The notes: generated by a model not told the origin, from the sequence alone. DNA of 14,873 bases from JBBSWA01 sp038046485 (GCA_038046485.1 JBBSWA010000057.1:1-14873), one strand, 5' to 3'. Positions 6,496 to 13,941 are shown, counted from the stretch's first letter. Numbers and translations are program-made.

Positions 6496-7413
6496 ATGCG
6501 CCGCAAGCTCATCCCACAAGGCCTTTCCGGACTAACGATCTACTTGCCTAAAAAATGGGTGGATCGTCATGGTTTAAAGGCAGGCGGTGAGGTAAGCATT
6601 GAGGAGGAAAAGCAAGGACTTTTCATAGAAAGCCAAAGCATTCCTTCTAAGAAAGAAGCGATAGTATCTTTCACTTCCAATGATCCTCGTTTTTTAAGAC
6701 TGGTCCTTACAAACTATTATCGTGCGGGTTATGATAAAATAGTGCTTAAAGGTAATATTTTAGAAAGTGAGGTATATCCAGTCTTGCACCGCTTAATCGG
6801 GTTTGAAATAACCCAGTCAAAAAACAAAGAAGTCATTATTGAAAGCATGATGGCATCTTCAGAGGATAATTTTGAGACTCTTATGAAGCAGCTTTTCTTC
6901 ATTGTAAAGCAGGATTTGGAGGATCTGATTACGGCTGTTAAGGCGGTTAAAAAAATAGACGTTGAAAAAGTATCGGTGAGTAGTGAGCGTGCTCTTCGAA
7001 ATTCTAGTTTTTGTATGCGTCTAGTGTCTCAGAAACGGCACGAGTTCGATGGCTTCCTCTGGAATACGATCACTTTGCTTGCCTGGATCTCTCGTCAGCT
7101 TTATTTCCTTGCTGATGAGCTTAAAGATAAGAAACCAGCCCAGCTAAACAACAAGCAAATTTCGTACTTAGAGGAGATTAAATCCAGTTTCAATGATCTT
7201 TATGAAGGGTTCTATTCTAAATCCAGGGTTAATTTTGAAAAGGTTCATGCCCATTACTTAAGTTATGAACACGAGAAGTTTAAGCTGCTGCAAAACAAGG
7301 ATGTTTACACAACGATTGTCATGTACCATTTTTCGATCATCGATCAGCTTGTCCGGAGGGCGGCTAGTTCAGCTTTAGGCACCTTGATGCTTGCGGAAGC
7401 TATAAACCCGTAG
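6496..7413 (+). CDS. AbrB-domain / PhoU-like regulator
   Basis: This is a 305-residue protein. Residues 1-45 (MRRKLIPQGLSGLTIYLPKKW, then LKAGGEVSIEEEKQGLFI) form a SpoVT/AbrB swapped-hairpin DNA-binding domain. The remainder is all-helical, resembling the PhoU three-helix bundle (FETLMKQLFFIVKQDLEDLITAVK, then a second bundle near residues 150-300). This architecture is common in archaea and is usually annotated as a phosphate uptake regulator; no phosphate transporter genes are present here, so the regulated process is unknown. The ATG at 6496 is supported by the TATA box 26.5 nt upstream. The gene is divergent from the unknown five-gene operon and shares its promoter region, so it could control it. 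It converges with the kinase-like gene, overlapping by 14 bp. Confidence 0.82.
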   Translation: MRRKLIPQGLSGLTIYLPKKWVDRHGLKAGGEVSIEEEKQGLFIESQSIPSKKEAIVSFTSNDPRFLRLVLTNYYRAGYDKIVLKGNILESEVYPVLHRLIGFEITQSKNKEVIIESMMASSEDNFETLMKQLFFIVKQDLEDLITAVKAVKKIDVEKVSVSSERALRNSSFCMRLVSQKRHEFDGFLWNTITLLAWISRQLYFLADELKDKKPAQLNNKQISYLEEIKSSFNDLYEGFYSKSRVNFEKVHAHYLSYEHEKFKLLQNKDVYTTIVMYHFSIIDQLVRRAASSALGTLMLAEAINP

Positions 7414-8962
7414 CGACGGCAAGATAGGTTTCAAACTTTTCTTGTCGAGGAGTTCCTAGGCCTCTAACAGCATCAATTCTAGTTTGGTTCCGTACGAGTC
7501 TCCCTAATTCTGGAGGGGGGGTGTAGTTTGGACTTATTGCTTGCTTCATGCGTACAAAGCCTTCAACGCACATTTTAAGTAATGCTGGATTTTGTGCCAC
7601 GGCTACTTGATCCATAAGAATTCTTGCTAAGTCCTCAACTTCACTCCCTCTTCTAGATAGGCCATGATCTGCGAGTGTCATGCCAACCCAGTTCTCTGTT
7701 TTAGGATCGCCGTGACAGAAAGTTGTTCCAGACATCTCAAGCGTTTCTAGCTCTGCCACTGTATCGTTGTATCCTGCAAACATCTGACCAAGGGGTTGTC
7801 GTATGCTTTCGTATCGGGGTCCTGTTCGAGTTCTAATGTTTTTTTCTATTTCTTCTCTAAGCACGTTCGTAGGGCTAGGTTTAAACAAAGGCTCTTCTTC
7901 TCTTGCAATCTTTGTCATGACTTCTTGGTAGAGCGCTACTGTGAATAACCTATTCGCAAGGGAATAGCTTTTTTCAGGGTCTAGTCCGTATCTTCTGAGA
8001 CGCTCCATCTCAGGTTTAATTATACTCCATTCCAGTTGTGTCGGATCTACTATTTGGTTTGTTCGGTCTTCATGTAAAGTTATCCAATATCTGTTATGTT
8101 GTACAGCTTCTGGGAAATATGCTCTGGGCGTTCTTCGTGCGAGCAAAGCAGCCCATTGATCTTGATCGGCGTATTCGTAAATTTTGGAAGGAATGTGTGC
8201 GGAGCGCTTAGCATGAGTTTCATCCCCGCAAATCTTGAAGACATATTCATTGTCATCATCAGCAAATCTTACTCTTCCAACTCCGCCTCCGGTTAATCCA
8301 GATAAGGTAGTATTAGTTATAAGGTTCAGGTTAATGATTTTTCCTTCTACAGTACCGATCAGCGCGCCTAGCCTTTCAGTCCCCATCTTGGGGAATAGGT
8401 CTAGAAGTCTTCCTTCCAGCGATCCTGAGCTGCTTCGTGTATAGCCTAGGTCTTTTTTTACTTCTAAGGGTAGGTGATCAAAAAACCAGGGGCATTCTTT
8501 TTTTAGAATCTCCATAATGCCCTGTTCTTCTCTTACAGGAATATCACGTCTTTCGCCACAGTAGATGGTGCTTAGTAAGCCAGATGAACATTCGCCGTTA
8601 TGGATCACGACATCTTCAAGGGCTAGTCTTGCCACTCTTAGTTTTTCTCGTCCAATAACATTTTGTCCAGGAGCTAAGGCTGCGTGAAGGATGTAGGAGT
8701 CACCTTGTTTTTGTAGAACGATAGCATCACCATAGTTACCTGTCCAACCCCATCCTCTGAAGTCAGGCCCAAGGCTTTCGCGCATATCCACAAATCCGTC
8801 AGAACCTAGGCTTCTTGCCCGATCAAGCATAGAATTGTTGATCTCCGTCCTGCTGCCTGTAGGGGGGTGCGCTAACGCTATGCGCCCAATTCTATCTGCA
8901 GCTCCTTCAGTTAAGGTGTGATTCATAAGCATTAATCCACCGCGTTTCCTGGGAGAGGTCAT
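7400..8962 (-). CDS. Protein with C-terminal aminoglycoside-phosphotransferase-like kinase domain
   Basis: The protein is 520 residues from the chosen start. The C-terminal half carries a kinase fold of the APH/choline-kinase type. It has a Gly-rich loop (GLTGGGVGRVRF, about residues 222-233) and the ATP-binding Lys in YVFKI (about K243). The catalytic loop is CHGDPKTENW (H417, D419, N424). A metal-binding Asp lies in LADHGLS (about D432), and the VEDLARIL helix that follows is typical of the family. The N-terminal 220 residues are unrecognised. The phosphate acceptor could be a small molecule or a protein. The start is the ATG at 8962: an upstream in-frame ATG at 9010 would place the TATA box inside the coding sequence, whereas the box is exactly 26.5 nt from 8962. 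Convergent with, and overlapping, the AbrB/PhoU gene. Confidence 0.72.
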   Translation of the reverse strand: MTSPRKRGGLMLMNHTLTEGAADRIGRIALAHPPTGSRTEINNSMLDRARSLGSDGFVDMRESLGPDFRGWGWTGNYGDAIVLQKQGDSYILHAALAPGQNVIGREKLRVARLALEDVVIHNGECSSGLLSTIYCGERRDIPVREEQGIMEILKKECPWFFDHLPLEVKKDLGYTRSSSGSLEGRLLDLFPKMGTERLGALIGTVEGKIINLNLITNTTLSGLTGGGVGRVRFADDDNEYVFKICGDETHAKRSAHIPSKIYEYADQDQWAALLARRTPRAYFPEAVQHNRYWITLHEDRTNQIVDPTQLEWSIIKPEMERLRRYGLDPEKSYSLANRLFTVALYQEVMTKIAREEEPLFKPSPTNVLREEIEKNIRTRTGPRYESIRQPLGQMFAGYNDTVAELETLEMSGTTFCHGDPKTENWVGMTLADHGLSRRGSEVEDLARILMDQVAVAQNPALLKMCVEGFVRMKQAISPNYTPPPELGRLVRNQTRIDAVRGLGTPRQEKFETYLAVATGL

Positions 8963-8984
8963 AGACGAGATAGGGATTCCAGCG

Positions 8985-8992
8985 TTTATAAA
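8985..8992 (-). promoter_or_regulatory. TATA box of the kinase-like gene (inside the longest possible ORF)
   Basis: Palindromic TTTATAAA centred 26.5 nt from the ATG at 8962. Because it is symmetric it could also initiate rightward near 9015, where only a 12-codon frame is present. Confidence 0.7.
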
Positions 8993-9205
8993 TATTTCGT
9001 TTTTAGTCATTTAATAATGGTAAAAAGTAGTTATTTGTTGGGTATCTCTTTTTAGGGTTGTTATTTTAGGGCTATTGAATAGGAGACAGTAGCTTTTGCA
9101 CATTTTTTGGCTCTTCTCCCATTTTAAGCGAACCCCCCTGTGCTTTGGTAGATTTTTAGCATGAAACACTCGACATTTCTAAAGCCATAGGCTCTTTTTT
9201 TATGA

Positions 9206-9232
9206 CTTTTGCTTTGTGTGTCTCTGCAAAAG
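9206..9232. repeat. Inverted repeat upstream of a TATA box
   Basis: CTTTTGC (9206-9212) and GCAAAAG (9226-9232) are exact complements separated by 13 nt, ending 5 bp before the TATA box. GCTTTTGC also occurs near 9092. It could be an operator for a dimeric regulator, an RNA hairpin, or chance. Confidence 0.35.
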
Positions 9233-9237
9233 AAGAT

Positions 9238-9245
9238 TATATAAA
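9238..9245 (+). promoter_or_regulatory. Orphan TATA box in the gene-poor stretch
   Basis: TATATAAA, centred 27.5 nt before an ATG at 9269 (15-codon frame) and 34.5 nt before the ATG at 9276 that opens the possible broken gene. It implies a transcript in a region with no intact gene. Confidence 0.5.
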
Positions 9246-9275
9246 CAAGCCTTGTGAGGAAGAGGCTTATGACAG

Positions 9276-9497
9276 ATGTCAGTCGTCCTGTTTCAAAAAA
9301 TGTTAGCAGCCAATAATGATGGTGATTTTGATAGTCTTTTTAGGGTGATTGTCACGTAAGGCGCAGCTCAGCATGACTATACAAATTACACTCTTTTTTT
9401 AAATACAATAGCCGGCGATACGACAGCGAAACTCCGTAATCAATGGTTGGAAACTGTAAATCAAAAACTATCTCTAATTATCCAATCTATAAGCTAG
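9276..9497 (+). pseudogene. Possible small gene interrupted by one in-frame TAA
   Basis: From the ATG at 9276 the frame reads 27 codons (MSVVLFQKMLAANNDGDFDS, then LFRVIVT), meets TAA at 9357-9359, and continues open for 45 more codons (GAAQHDYTNYTLFLNTIAGD, then TAKLRNQWLETVNQ) to TAG at 9497. Both parts look like plausible helical protein, and a TATA box plus a purine-rich GAGGAAGAGG lie just upstream. A single C-to-T change (CAA to TAA) would explain the break. Alternatively it is a 27-codon gene, or the open frame is chance, which is not very improbable over this length. The protein is not recognised. Confidence 0.3.
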
Positions 9498-9590
9498 TGT
9501 TTGAACGAAGTGTCTGAAATTCTACAGTGCAGCCTATTTTAGGCGAGCTGTAAACAGGTTACGAAAGCTGTAAGGGTTCTAAGCGTTGCT

Positions 9591-9598
9591 TTTTTAAA
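9591..9598 (+). promoter_or_regulatory. TATA box of tgt
   Basis: TTTTTAAA centred 26.5 nt before the ATG at 9621. This argues for the ATG over the in-frame TTG at 9609. Confidence 0.7.
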
Positions 9599-9620
9599 GA
9601 GGGGTCATTTGCTGTTCGGA

Positions 9621-10742
9621 ATGTTCTCTATCATCGCTGAAGACAAGCTCACAAGAGCCCGTGTCGGTCTCCTAAAAACAGCACATGGCACAGCTGAAAC
9701 GCCCTTTTTCATGCCCGTTGCAACAAAGGGTGCTGTAAAATTCGTGACAAGTGAAATGTTAAAAGAAATGCAGGTGCAAGCATTAATATCGAACGCCTTT
9801 CTTCTCTCCCTCAATCCAGGTGTAGAAATCATCGAAAAGGTCGGAGGCCTTCAGCGTTTCATGGGTTTTGATGGGGTTTGTTTTACAGATTGTGGGGGTT
9901 TCCAACTCTCAAGAAAAACATTCAATCCAGAACATAAAGAAGACGGCCTGGTCTTCAAGGATCCTTTTTTCGGCGGTAAGGTACATCTCACTCCGGAGAA
10001 AATTATGGAAATCCAAATTCGTCTAGGTTCGGATGTGGCCATGGGGTTGGATGACATGCCCAATTACAAGGAGCCCAGACAGCGTTACATCGATTCATTA
10101 ACACGCACGCATCAATGGATGGAGCAGTGTAAGAAGGCGCATGATCAATTAAAAAAGAAGTATAACAGTACTCAGTTATTATTCGGCATTACTCAAGGGG
10201 GTACGCTTGCAGATTTAAGAAAGGAGAGTTGTGAATTCATGAAGAAGCTTGATTTTGATGGGTTTGCGATTGGCGGCTTAGGCATGGGTGAACCCTCAGA
10301 AGAGCGTTTGGAAACCGTCAAGGTAGCTACAGACATCTTGCCCAGTGGCAAGCCAAGATACTTGATGGGAATCGGTAGTCCCTTGGATCTGTTAGAATCC
10401 ATTGCAATGGGCGCCGACATCTTTGACAGTGCCTTCCCCACCGCTAATGCTCGGCACAGTACAATGTTTACTTCTAAAGGGGTCTTACATTTAAAAAACG
10501 CTGAGTTCAAGGATGATCCAAATCCATTGGATGAAAATTGTTCTTGTTTTGTTTGTCAGAATTACTCCAGAGCATATCTACGTTTCCTATCCAAAACTCA
10601 TGATCCAGTCAATTACATCTACAAATCGTATCATAACCTGTATTTTCTCTCGGACTTGCTCCAAAAGGCAAGGCAGGCGATCAAGAAGGGGTTGTTTACT
10701 GAGTTCCTAGAGGCCTTCCGTAAGGTCTATGCTCGAAAATAG
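9621..10742 (+). CDS. tgt: tRNA-guanine transglycosylase, single-domain (bacterial/eukaryotic length)
   Basis: This 373-residue enzyme exchanges a tRNA guanine for a 7-deazaguanine base. Visible are the general base in FTDCGGFQ (D90), a substrate-binding Asp in GLDDMP (D144), the nucleophile in IFDSAFPT (D269), and the zinc site C307-x-C309-x2-C312 with H338. Archaeal TGTs that make archaeosine at position 15 are usually much longer, with C-terminal PUA-type domains; those are absent, and length and C-terminus match bacterial or eukaryotic queuosine enzymes. Residues that set base specificity in bacteria (Cys158 and Val233 of the Zymomonas enzyme) are Met146 and Met222 here, and the tRNA-contacting Arg of PTRNAR is Ala275. 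It could be a position-34 or a divergent position-15 enzyme. Convergent with the ThiF-like gene. Confidence 0.88.
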   Translation: MFSIIAEDKLTRARVGLLKTAHGTAETPFFMPVATKGAVKFVTSEMLKEMQVQALISNAFLLSLNPGVEIIEKVGGLQRFMGFDGVCFTDCGGFQLSRKTFNPEHKEDGLVFKDPFFGGKVHLTPEKIMEIQIRLGSDVAMGLDDMPNYKEPRQRYIDSLTRTHQWMEQCKKAHDQLKKKYNSTQLLFGITQGGTLADLRKESCEFMKKLDFDGFAIGGLGMGEPSEERLETVKVATDILPSGKPRYLMGIGSPLDLLESIAMGADIFDSAFPTANARHSTMFTSKGVLHLKNAEFKDDPNPLDENCSCFVCQNYSRAYLRFLSKTHDPVNYIYKSYHNLYFLSDLLQKARQAIKKGLFTEFLEAFRKVYARK

Positions 10743-10749
10743 AGTTTTC

Positions 10750-10780
10750 CAGCCTTCTAAACGCTGATTTCAGCCTTCTA
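10750..10780. repeat. Short direct repeat downstream of tgt
   Basis: CAGCCTTCTA occurs at 10750-10759 and again at 10771-10780, one pair with a 21-bp period, about two helical turns. It lies in the short region between convergent genes; function unknown and possibly chance. Confidence 0.3.
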
Positions 10781-10846
10781 GTGGATTTATTATATCCTCC
10801 TATATATAAAAGAGTAAAAGTCCAGCTACTTAAGAATAATCAGATG

Positions 10847-11509
10847 CTAAAGAGAAAATTCTTTTTTAGTGCCGGTTAAGGCATTGTAGAGGAAGGGTTT
10901 TTTAGGAAGGGGCTTTCCTAGAAGGGATTTGATGGCTTCGGTTGCAGCAAGGCCTCCGGCAATGTGGCTAAGGGATGCAAGAAGGCCATTTTCTTTGACC
11001 GTACCCAGTTTAGATACATGGCTCTGCCACTTGGCGTAATTATAGCCTCCTTTGGTGCATAAGAAGAGAAATTCGGCGCCGGCATAGTAAACCGTGATGC
11101 AGTTGAGTTTGGCGCTTTTACAGCGTTTCTGGATGATCTCCATAGTTCCTGGGTTGTTGCTGCAGTCAATGACAAGATCTGCATCAATCAGAAAAGCGTT
11201 TTTTTCCGTAAGTTCCTCATGAAAGGTTTTAACTTTGGCTTGAGGGTTTATGCGTTCAAGGAGTTTTTTAGCTTCTTTGGCTTTAAAACGGGTGATTTCT
11301 TCAGGGGTATAGATGGAGCTAGTAAGGAGATCTTCTTCTTCGACGCGTCCCTTATCGATTAAGCGAAGCGAAACATGGCTGCGAGTAAGAATTTCAGCAA
11401 TAACACTTCCTACACTACTAAGGCCAATGAGGCTTGCCGTCTTTTTCTCTAGGGTGATAAGGTTTTTTCCGCCGATTTCGCTAAGGGTACGGTGCTTTTC
11501 AAATTTCAT
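10847..11509 (-). CDS. Degenerate ThiF/MoeB/E1-like protein
   Basis: This 220-residue protein has a Rossmann nucleotide-binding fold of the ThiF/HesA/MoeB/UBA E1-like group. Visible are ASLIGLSSVGSVIAEILTRS (in place of the usual GxGGxGS loop) at about residues 25-44, LRLIDKGRVEEEDL (the D-x-D-x-VE strand), then LVIDCSNNPGT in place of DCTDN, and a C-terminal GLAATEAIKSLLGK helix. Such enzymes adenylate a ubiquitin-like protein's C-terminus for sulfur transfer or conjugation. Several key positions differ: the second Gly of the loop is Ser, the DCTDN Asp is Asn, and no CxxC zinc pairs are seen. Activity is therefore uncertain. No ubiquitin-like or E2 gene is nearby. The ATG at 11509 is 26.5 nt from a TATA box. 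Confidence 0.75.
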   Translation of the reverse strand: MKFEKHRTLSEIGGKNLITLEKKTASLIGLSSVGSVIAEILTRSHVSLRLIDKGRVEEEDLLTSSIYTPEEITRFKAKEAKKLLERINPQAKVKTFHEELTEKNAFLIDADLVIDCSNNPGTMEIIQKRCKSAKLNCITVYYAGAEFLFLCTKGGYNYAKWQSHVSKLGTVKENGLLASLSHIAGGLAATEAIKSLLGKPLPKKPFLYNALTGTKKEFSL

Positions 11510-11531
11510 GTAAAGAATCCCAGGAGCTCTG

Positions 11532-11539
11532 TATTTAAA
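11532..11539 (-). promoter_or_regulatory. TATA box of the ThiF-like gene
   Basis: The minus strand reads TTTAAATA, centred 26.5 nt from the ATG at 11509. It lies downstream of the next gene's stop, so the ThiF-like gene has its own promoter. Confidence 0.65.
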
Positions 11540-11563
11540 TAACTTTGTCTTTATCGTCGAGAA

Positions 11564-12151
11564 TTAGGGGTCACAGTGCGGGGGTATTTGTCGAACAATC
11601 CTTCCATGATCCATCCAAATAATACAGAGTTGAGAGTTTCGGAATGCCGACTTTTTCTGAATAACTGTTTTCGGATGCATTTTTTCTTGATAGTAAGCTT
11701 TAAGAGTCATGGGCCGCAAAGGCTGAGTAAGGGTATGGATTCGACCGGAGTTTTCTCGTAAAAAAGTTTGAATCTCACTAGGGGATAAAGAATCAATGTG
11801 CACAAATTGGTGGGTGTACGGGTTATAAATCTGGCGAAGAGAAAGCCTTTGCAAATCGCCTTTCGAAAGACGCGGTTCTTGGTGGGTAGCTTCATTCATT
11901 GTCCGTAAATATTCTTGAATCTGACTCATATCATTGTATCGTTGAAAGACAGGATCATCCAGGTGCTTCCATAAGTATTCAGGATCAAGTGTGGAAAGAG
12001 GAACTTTGTGTTGAAGAATAGGGTGGTAGAGGTTCATCTGCCAAGCCGATACCCAAGGAAGTATGAAAAGAAGTGTGAAGAAAAAACTAAGGAAAAGGAG
12101 GACTTTTCGTCCGGTATTCTGTCGATAGATTATGGGTTGATCTGAAATCAC
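11564..12151 (-). CDS. Single-TM hypothetical protein
   Basis: I do not recognise this protein. From a GTG at 12151 it has 195 residues: a short N-terminus, one strong membrane segment at about 15-35 (VLLFLSFFFTLLFILPWVSAW) and a soluble, probably helical remainder rich in Gln, His and aromatic residues (for example LRQIYNPYTHQFVHID). The longest frame starts at an ATG at 12250 inside the gltX coding region. The GTG is preferred because TTTATATA sits 28.5 nt before it and over the end of gltX, and because the extra 33 residues would be the only overlapping stretch. The GTG choice is an inference; the frame downstream of it is a confident ORF. Orientation is not certain from sequence; a short N-terminus with a basic residue cluster (RQNTGRK) before the helix suggests the N-terminus inside and the bulk outside. 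Confidence 0.6.
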   Translation of the reverse strand: MISDQPIIYRQNTGRKVLLFLSFFFTLLFILPWVSAWQMNLYHPILQHKVPLSTLDPEYLWKHLDDPVFQRYNDMSQIQEYLRTMNEATHQEPRLSKGDLQRLSLRQIYNPYTHQFVHIDSLSPSEIQTFLRENSGRIHTLTQPLRPMTLKAYYQEKMHPKTVIQKKSAFRNSQLCIIWMDHGRIVRQIPPHCDP

Positions 12152-12175
12152 TTTAGAGTGGGGAATGGCGTCGGT

Positions 12176-12183
12176 TATATAAA
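12176..12183 (-). promoter_or_regulatory. TATA box of the single-TM protein gene
   Basis: The minus strand reads TTTATATA next to the gltX stop codon, centred 28.5 nt from the GTG at 12151, two bases more than the spacing of the other genes. Confidence 0.5.
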
Positions 12184-12185
12184 GT

Positions 12186-13865
12186 TTATCGGTGGGTATA
12201 CCAGAAAGAGAGCTGATCCATTTTTCGCCCATCCAATCGGCAGAATCCATAACGAGTGAATTGAACTACACTTCCCACAGTTAGGGCTTGAATGGTTTTT
12301 TCAGCATAGCCCTTTTCAAGCTCTTTGGTGGGCTTTAGGACTTCCACAGAAACAAGTTGTTGTTCATCGCAGGGCAGCCAGTGCAAGATGCCTGCTCCAT
12401 TTTTGCGGTATTCCTCAATGCCTCCAGCCTGGTAAATGTATTGATTGCCTTTCTTAACAAAATTCAGGCAGTCCATGAGCCGGTAGAGCTTATCTTCTTG
12501 TAATTTGTCAACATCTTGTTTAGCTAAATAAAATGTGGTATTGGTTTGGAAGCTTCGCCCACCATTTTTCTTGTCGGGATGGAGGTCCAATTCAATGCGT
12601 TGGGTAGGAGCACTTTGAATCTCAATCTTTACAGGAGTACAGATAAAAAAGTAACGATTCGCTTCCTTATCCAAGATGCGTCGATTCTGTGTTTCTAGAT
12701 CATCCCAGGTAAGAGTGCTGTCGCTCTTGCTAATGCCTGTGTTGAACACGAAATTATGGATTCCTTCAGGTACAAAGCCTCGTCTTCGTAGGGCTACAAG
12801 GGTGACAAGAGAGGGATCGTCCCATCCAAGGTATTCTCCACTCGCAATTTTTTCACGGATGACTCTTCCGCTGGTCTCAACACCGGTCATGCTAAATCGG
12901 GCAAATTCATAAGTCTCTGTAATGGGAAATCCAAGTTGTTGCTGTAACCAGCGATGGAGTTCGCTGCGCAGTTCGAACTCTTTGCTGCGCAATCGATGAG
13001 TGATGCCTGTTAGGGCGTCGATGATGGGGCTTTGAAAATCATACATGGGCCATACGCTGTACTTGGTTCCCGTTCGGCAGTGCGGCGTTTTATTGATCCG
13101 AAATAGGGCCGGGTCGCGCATGGCGCTATTTGCATGATCACTGGCTGTCTTGGCACGCAAAATCTGTCCGCTTTCCGAGGAGGTAAACATCTTTTTCCAT
13201 TCATTTAGAGTCTGTTCTCCACTTTGCGACCGATGATCACAACCGGTTCCTTTCATACGGTGTTCTTTGATTTTTTCAGAGGGGCAGGTACAGACATAAG
13301 CTAAACCTTTTTGAATGAGTTTTTCGGCTTGTTCATAGATCTGATCCATCATGTCAGAGATGTAATAAACTTGGTCCCATTGAATGCCCAGCCATTTTAG
13401 GTTTTCTTGAATGATGTCATAAAACTCAAGTTTAGCCAATTCAGGGTTGGTGTCTTCAAAATGTAAGATGAATTTTCCTTGGCATCGTTTAGCGAGTTCA
13501 TAGTTCAGTAGACAAGCCTTGGCATGTCCAATATGAGGATATTTGCTCGGTTCAGGAGGAAACGCCGTTACCACCTTTGTTCCAGGAGCAATCTTCAAAA
13601 ATGCAAATAGATCATGTTCTTCTTTAGGCTTCTCCTCGAGCATTTCAGGGTATTTCTCCTGAAGCGTTTTTTCTTGTTCCGCCACACTCATACTGTTTAT
13701 TTTTTTTATGGCGTCCTGTATCTGTTTAGATACGCTTTTCATGTCTTTTTTCGCTTCAGGATGTTCACCAATGACTTTGCTAATGACCGATCCAGGGTTC
13801 GCTTTGCCATTGTATTTCAAGGCATTGGCTAGGGCGTGTTTCTCAATGGTGTTTTCTAAGCTCAT
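12186..13865 (-). CDS. gltX: Glutamyl-tRNA synthetase, archaeal type
   Basis: A 559-residue class I synthetase that charges tRNA-Glu. The roughly 90-residue helical N-terminus (ALANALKYNGKANPGSVIS) is typical of archaeal/eukaryotic GluRS. The catalytic core shows FPPEPSKYPHIGHAKA (HIGH-type residues H111 to H114), HFEDTNPE, a Cys/His cluster (C192, C194, C209, H211) likely binding zinc, and GWDDPSLVTLVALRRRGF. The C-terminal beta-barrel anticodon domain ends in FTRYGFCRLD. In the KMSKS-equivalent position (usually SKRK in this family) the sequence is ETSGRVI, so the Lys is replaced by Gly. I start it at the ATG at 13865, exactly 26.5 nt from a TATA box; an in-frame ATG at 13919 would put that box inside the gene. 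Archaea lacking GlnRS use this enzyme with GatDE or GatCAB to make Gln-tRNA; those are not in the window. Confidence 0.9.
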   Translation of the reverse strand: MSLENTIEKHALANALKYNGKANPGSVISKVIGEHPEAKKDMKSVSKQIQDAIKKINSMSVAEQEKTLQEKYPEMLEEKPKEEHDLFAFLKIAPGTKVVTAFPPEPSKYPHIGHAKACLLNYELAKRCQGKFILHFEDTNPELAKLEFYDIIQENLKWLGIQWDQVYYISDMMDQIYEQAEKLIQKGLAYVCTCPSEKIKEHRMKGTGCDHRSQSGEQTLNEWKKMFTSSESGQILRAKTASDHANSAMRDPALFRINKTPHCRTGTKYSVWPMYDFQSPIIDALTGITHRLRSKEFELRSELHRWLQQQLGFPITETYEFARFSMTGVETSGRVIREKIASGEYLGWDDPSLVTLVALRRRGFVPEGIHNFVFNTGISKSDSTLTWDDLETQNRRILDKEANRYFFICTPVKIEIQSAPTQRIELDLHPDKKNGGRSFQTNTTFYLAKQDVDKLQEDKLYRLMDCLNFVKKGNQYIYQAGGIEEYRKNGAGILHWLPCDEQQLVSVEVLKPTKELEKGYAEKTIQALTVGSVVQFTRYGFCRLDGRKMDQLSFWYTHR

Positions 13866-13887
13866 ATTCACACTGAGTATGGTAACT

Positions 13888-13895
13888 TTTTTAAA
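13888..13895. promoter_or_regulatory. TATA box shared by gltX (-) and tRNA-Ala (+)
   Basis: TTTTTAAA on the plus strand is TTTAAAAA on the minus strand. Its centre (13891.5) is 26.5 nt from the gltX ATG at 13865, and in the other direction predicts +1 near 13918, 3 nt before the tRNA. No other TATA-like sequence of comparable quality precedes the tRNA. Confidence 0.65.
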
Positions 13896-13941
13896 CCCTC
13901 TCTTTTTCTGTTGAATCAATGGGCCGGTAGTTAAACCTGGT

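Larger units (their letters stand above)
8993..9590. other. Long gene-poor stretch between the kinase-like gene and tgt
   Basis: About 600 bp without a clear gene. It holds T-runs (for example 9194-9201), a 7-bp inverted repeat at 9206-9232, a good TATA box at 9238-9245 and a possible small broken gene at 9276-9497. I see no tRNA, no RNase P or SRP RNA signature and no CRISPR repeats. The part from 9498 to the tgt TATA box shows nothing I can name. Confidence 0.5.

Noticed and set aside
9357..9359. In-frame TAA considered as recoding (Sec or Pyl)
   Set aside because: Known recoding of this kind uses TGA or TAG, not TAA, and no recoding structure is visible; a broken or short gene is simpler.
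9350..9440. tRNA-like string (GCGCAGCTCAGC) on the plus strand
   Set aside because: No acceptor or T-arm can be paired, even allowing introns.
10803..10833. TATATAAA on the plus strand pointing into the end of the ThiF-like gene
   Set aside because: It leads only to an 11-codon frame and lies between convergent genes; an antisense RNA is possible but unsupported.
12152..12250. ATG at 12250 as start of the single-TM protein, overlapping gltX by 65 bp
   Set aside because: A TATA box beside the gltX stop and a GTG at 12151 explain a non-overlapping gene; the ATG has no promoter or ribosome site.
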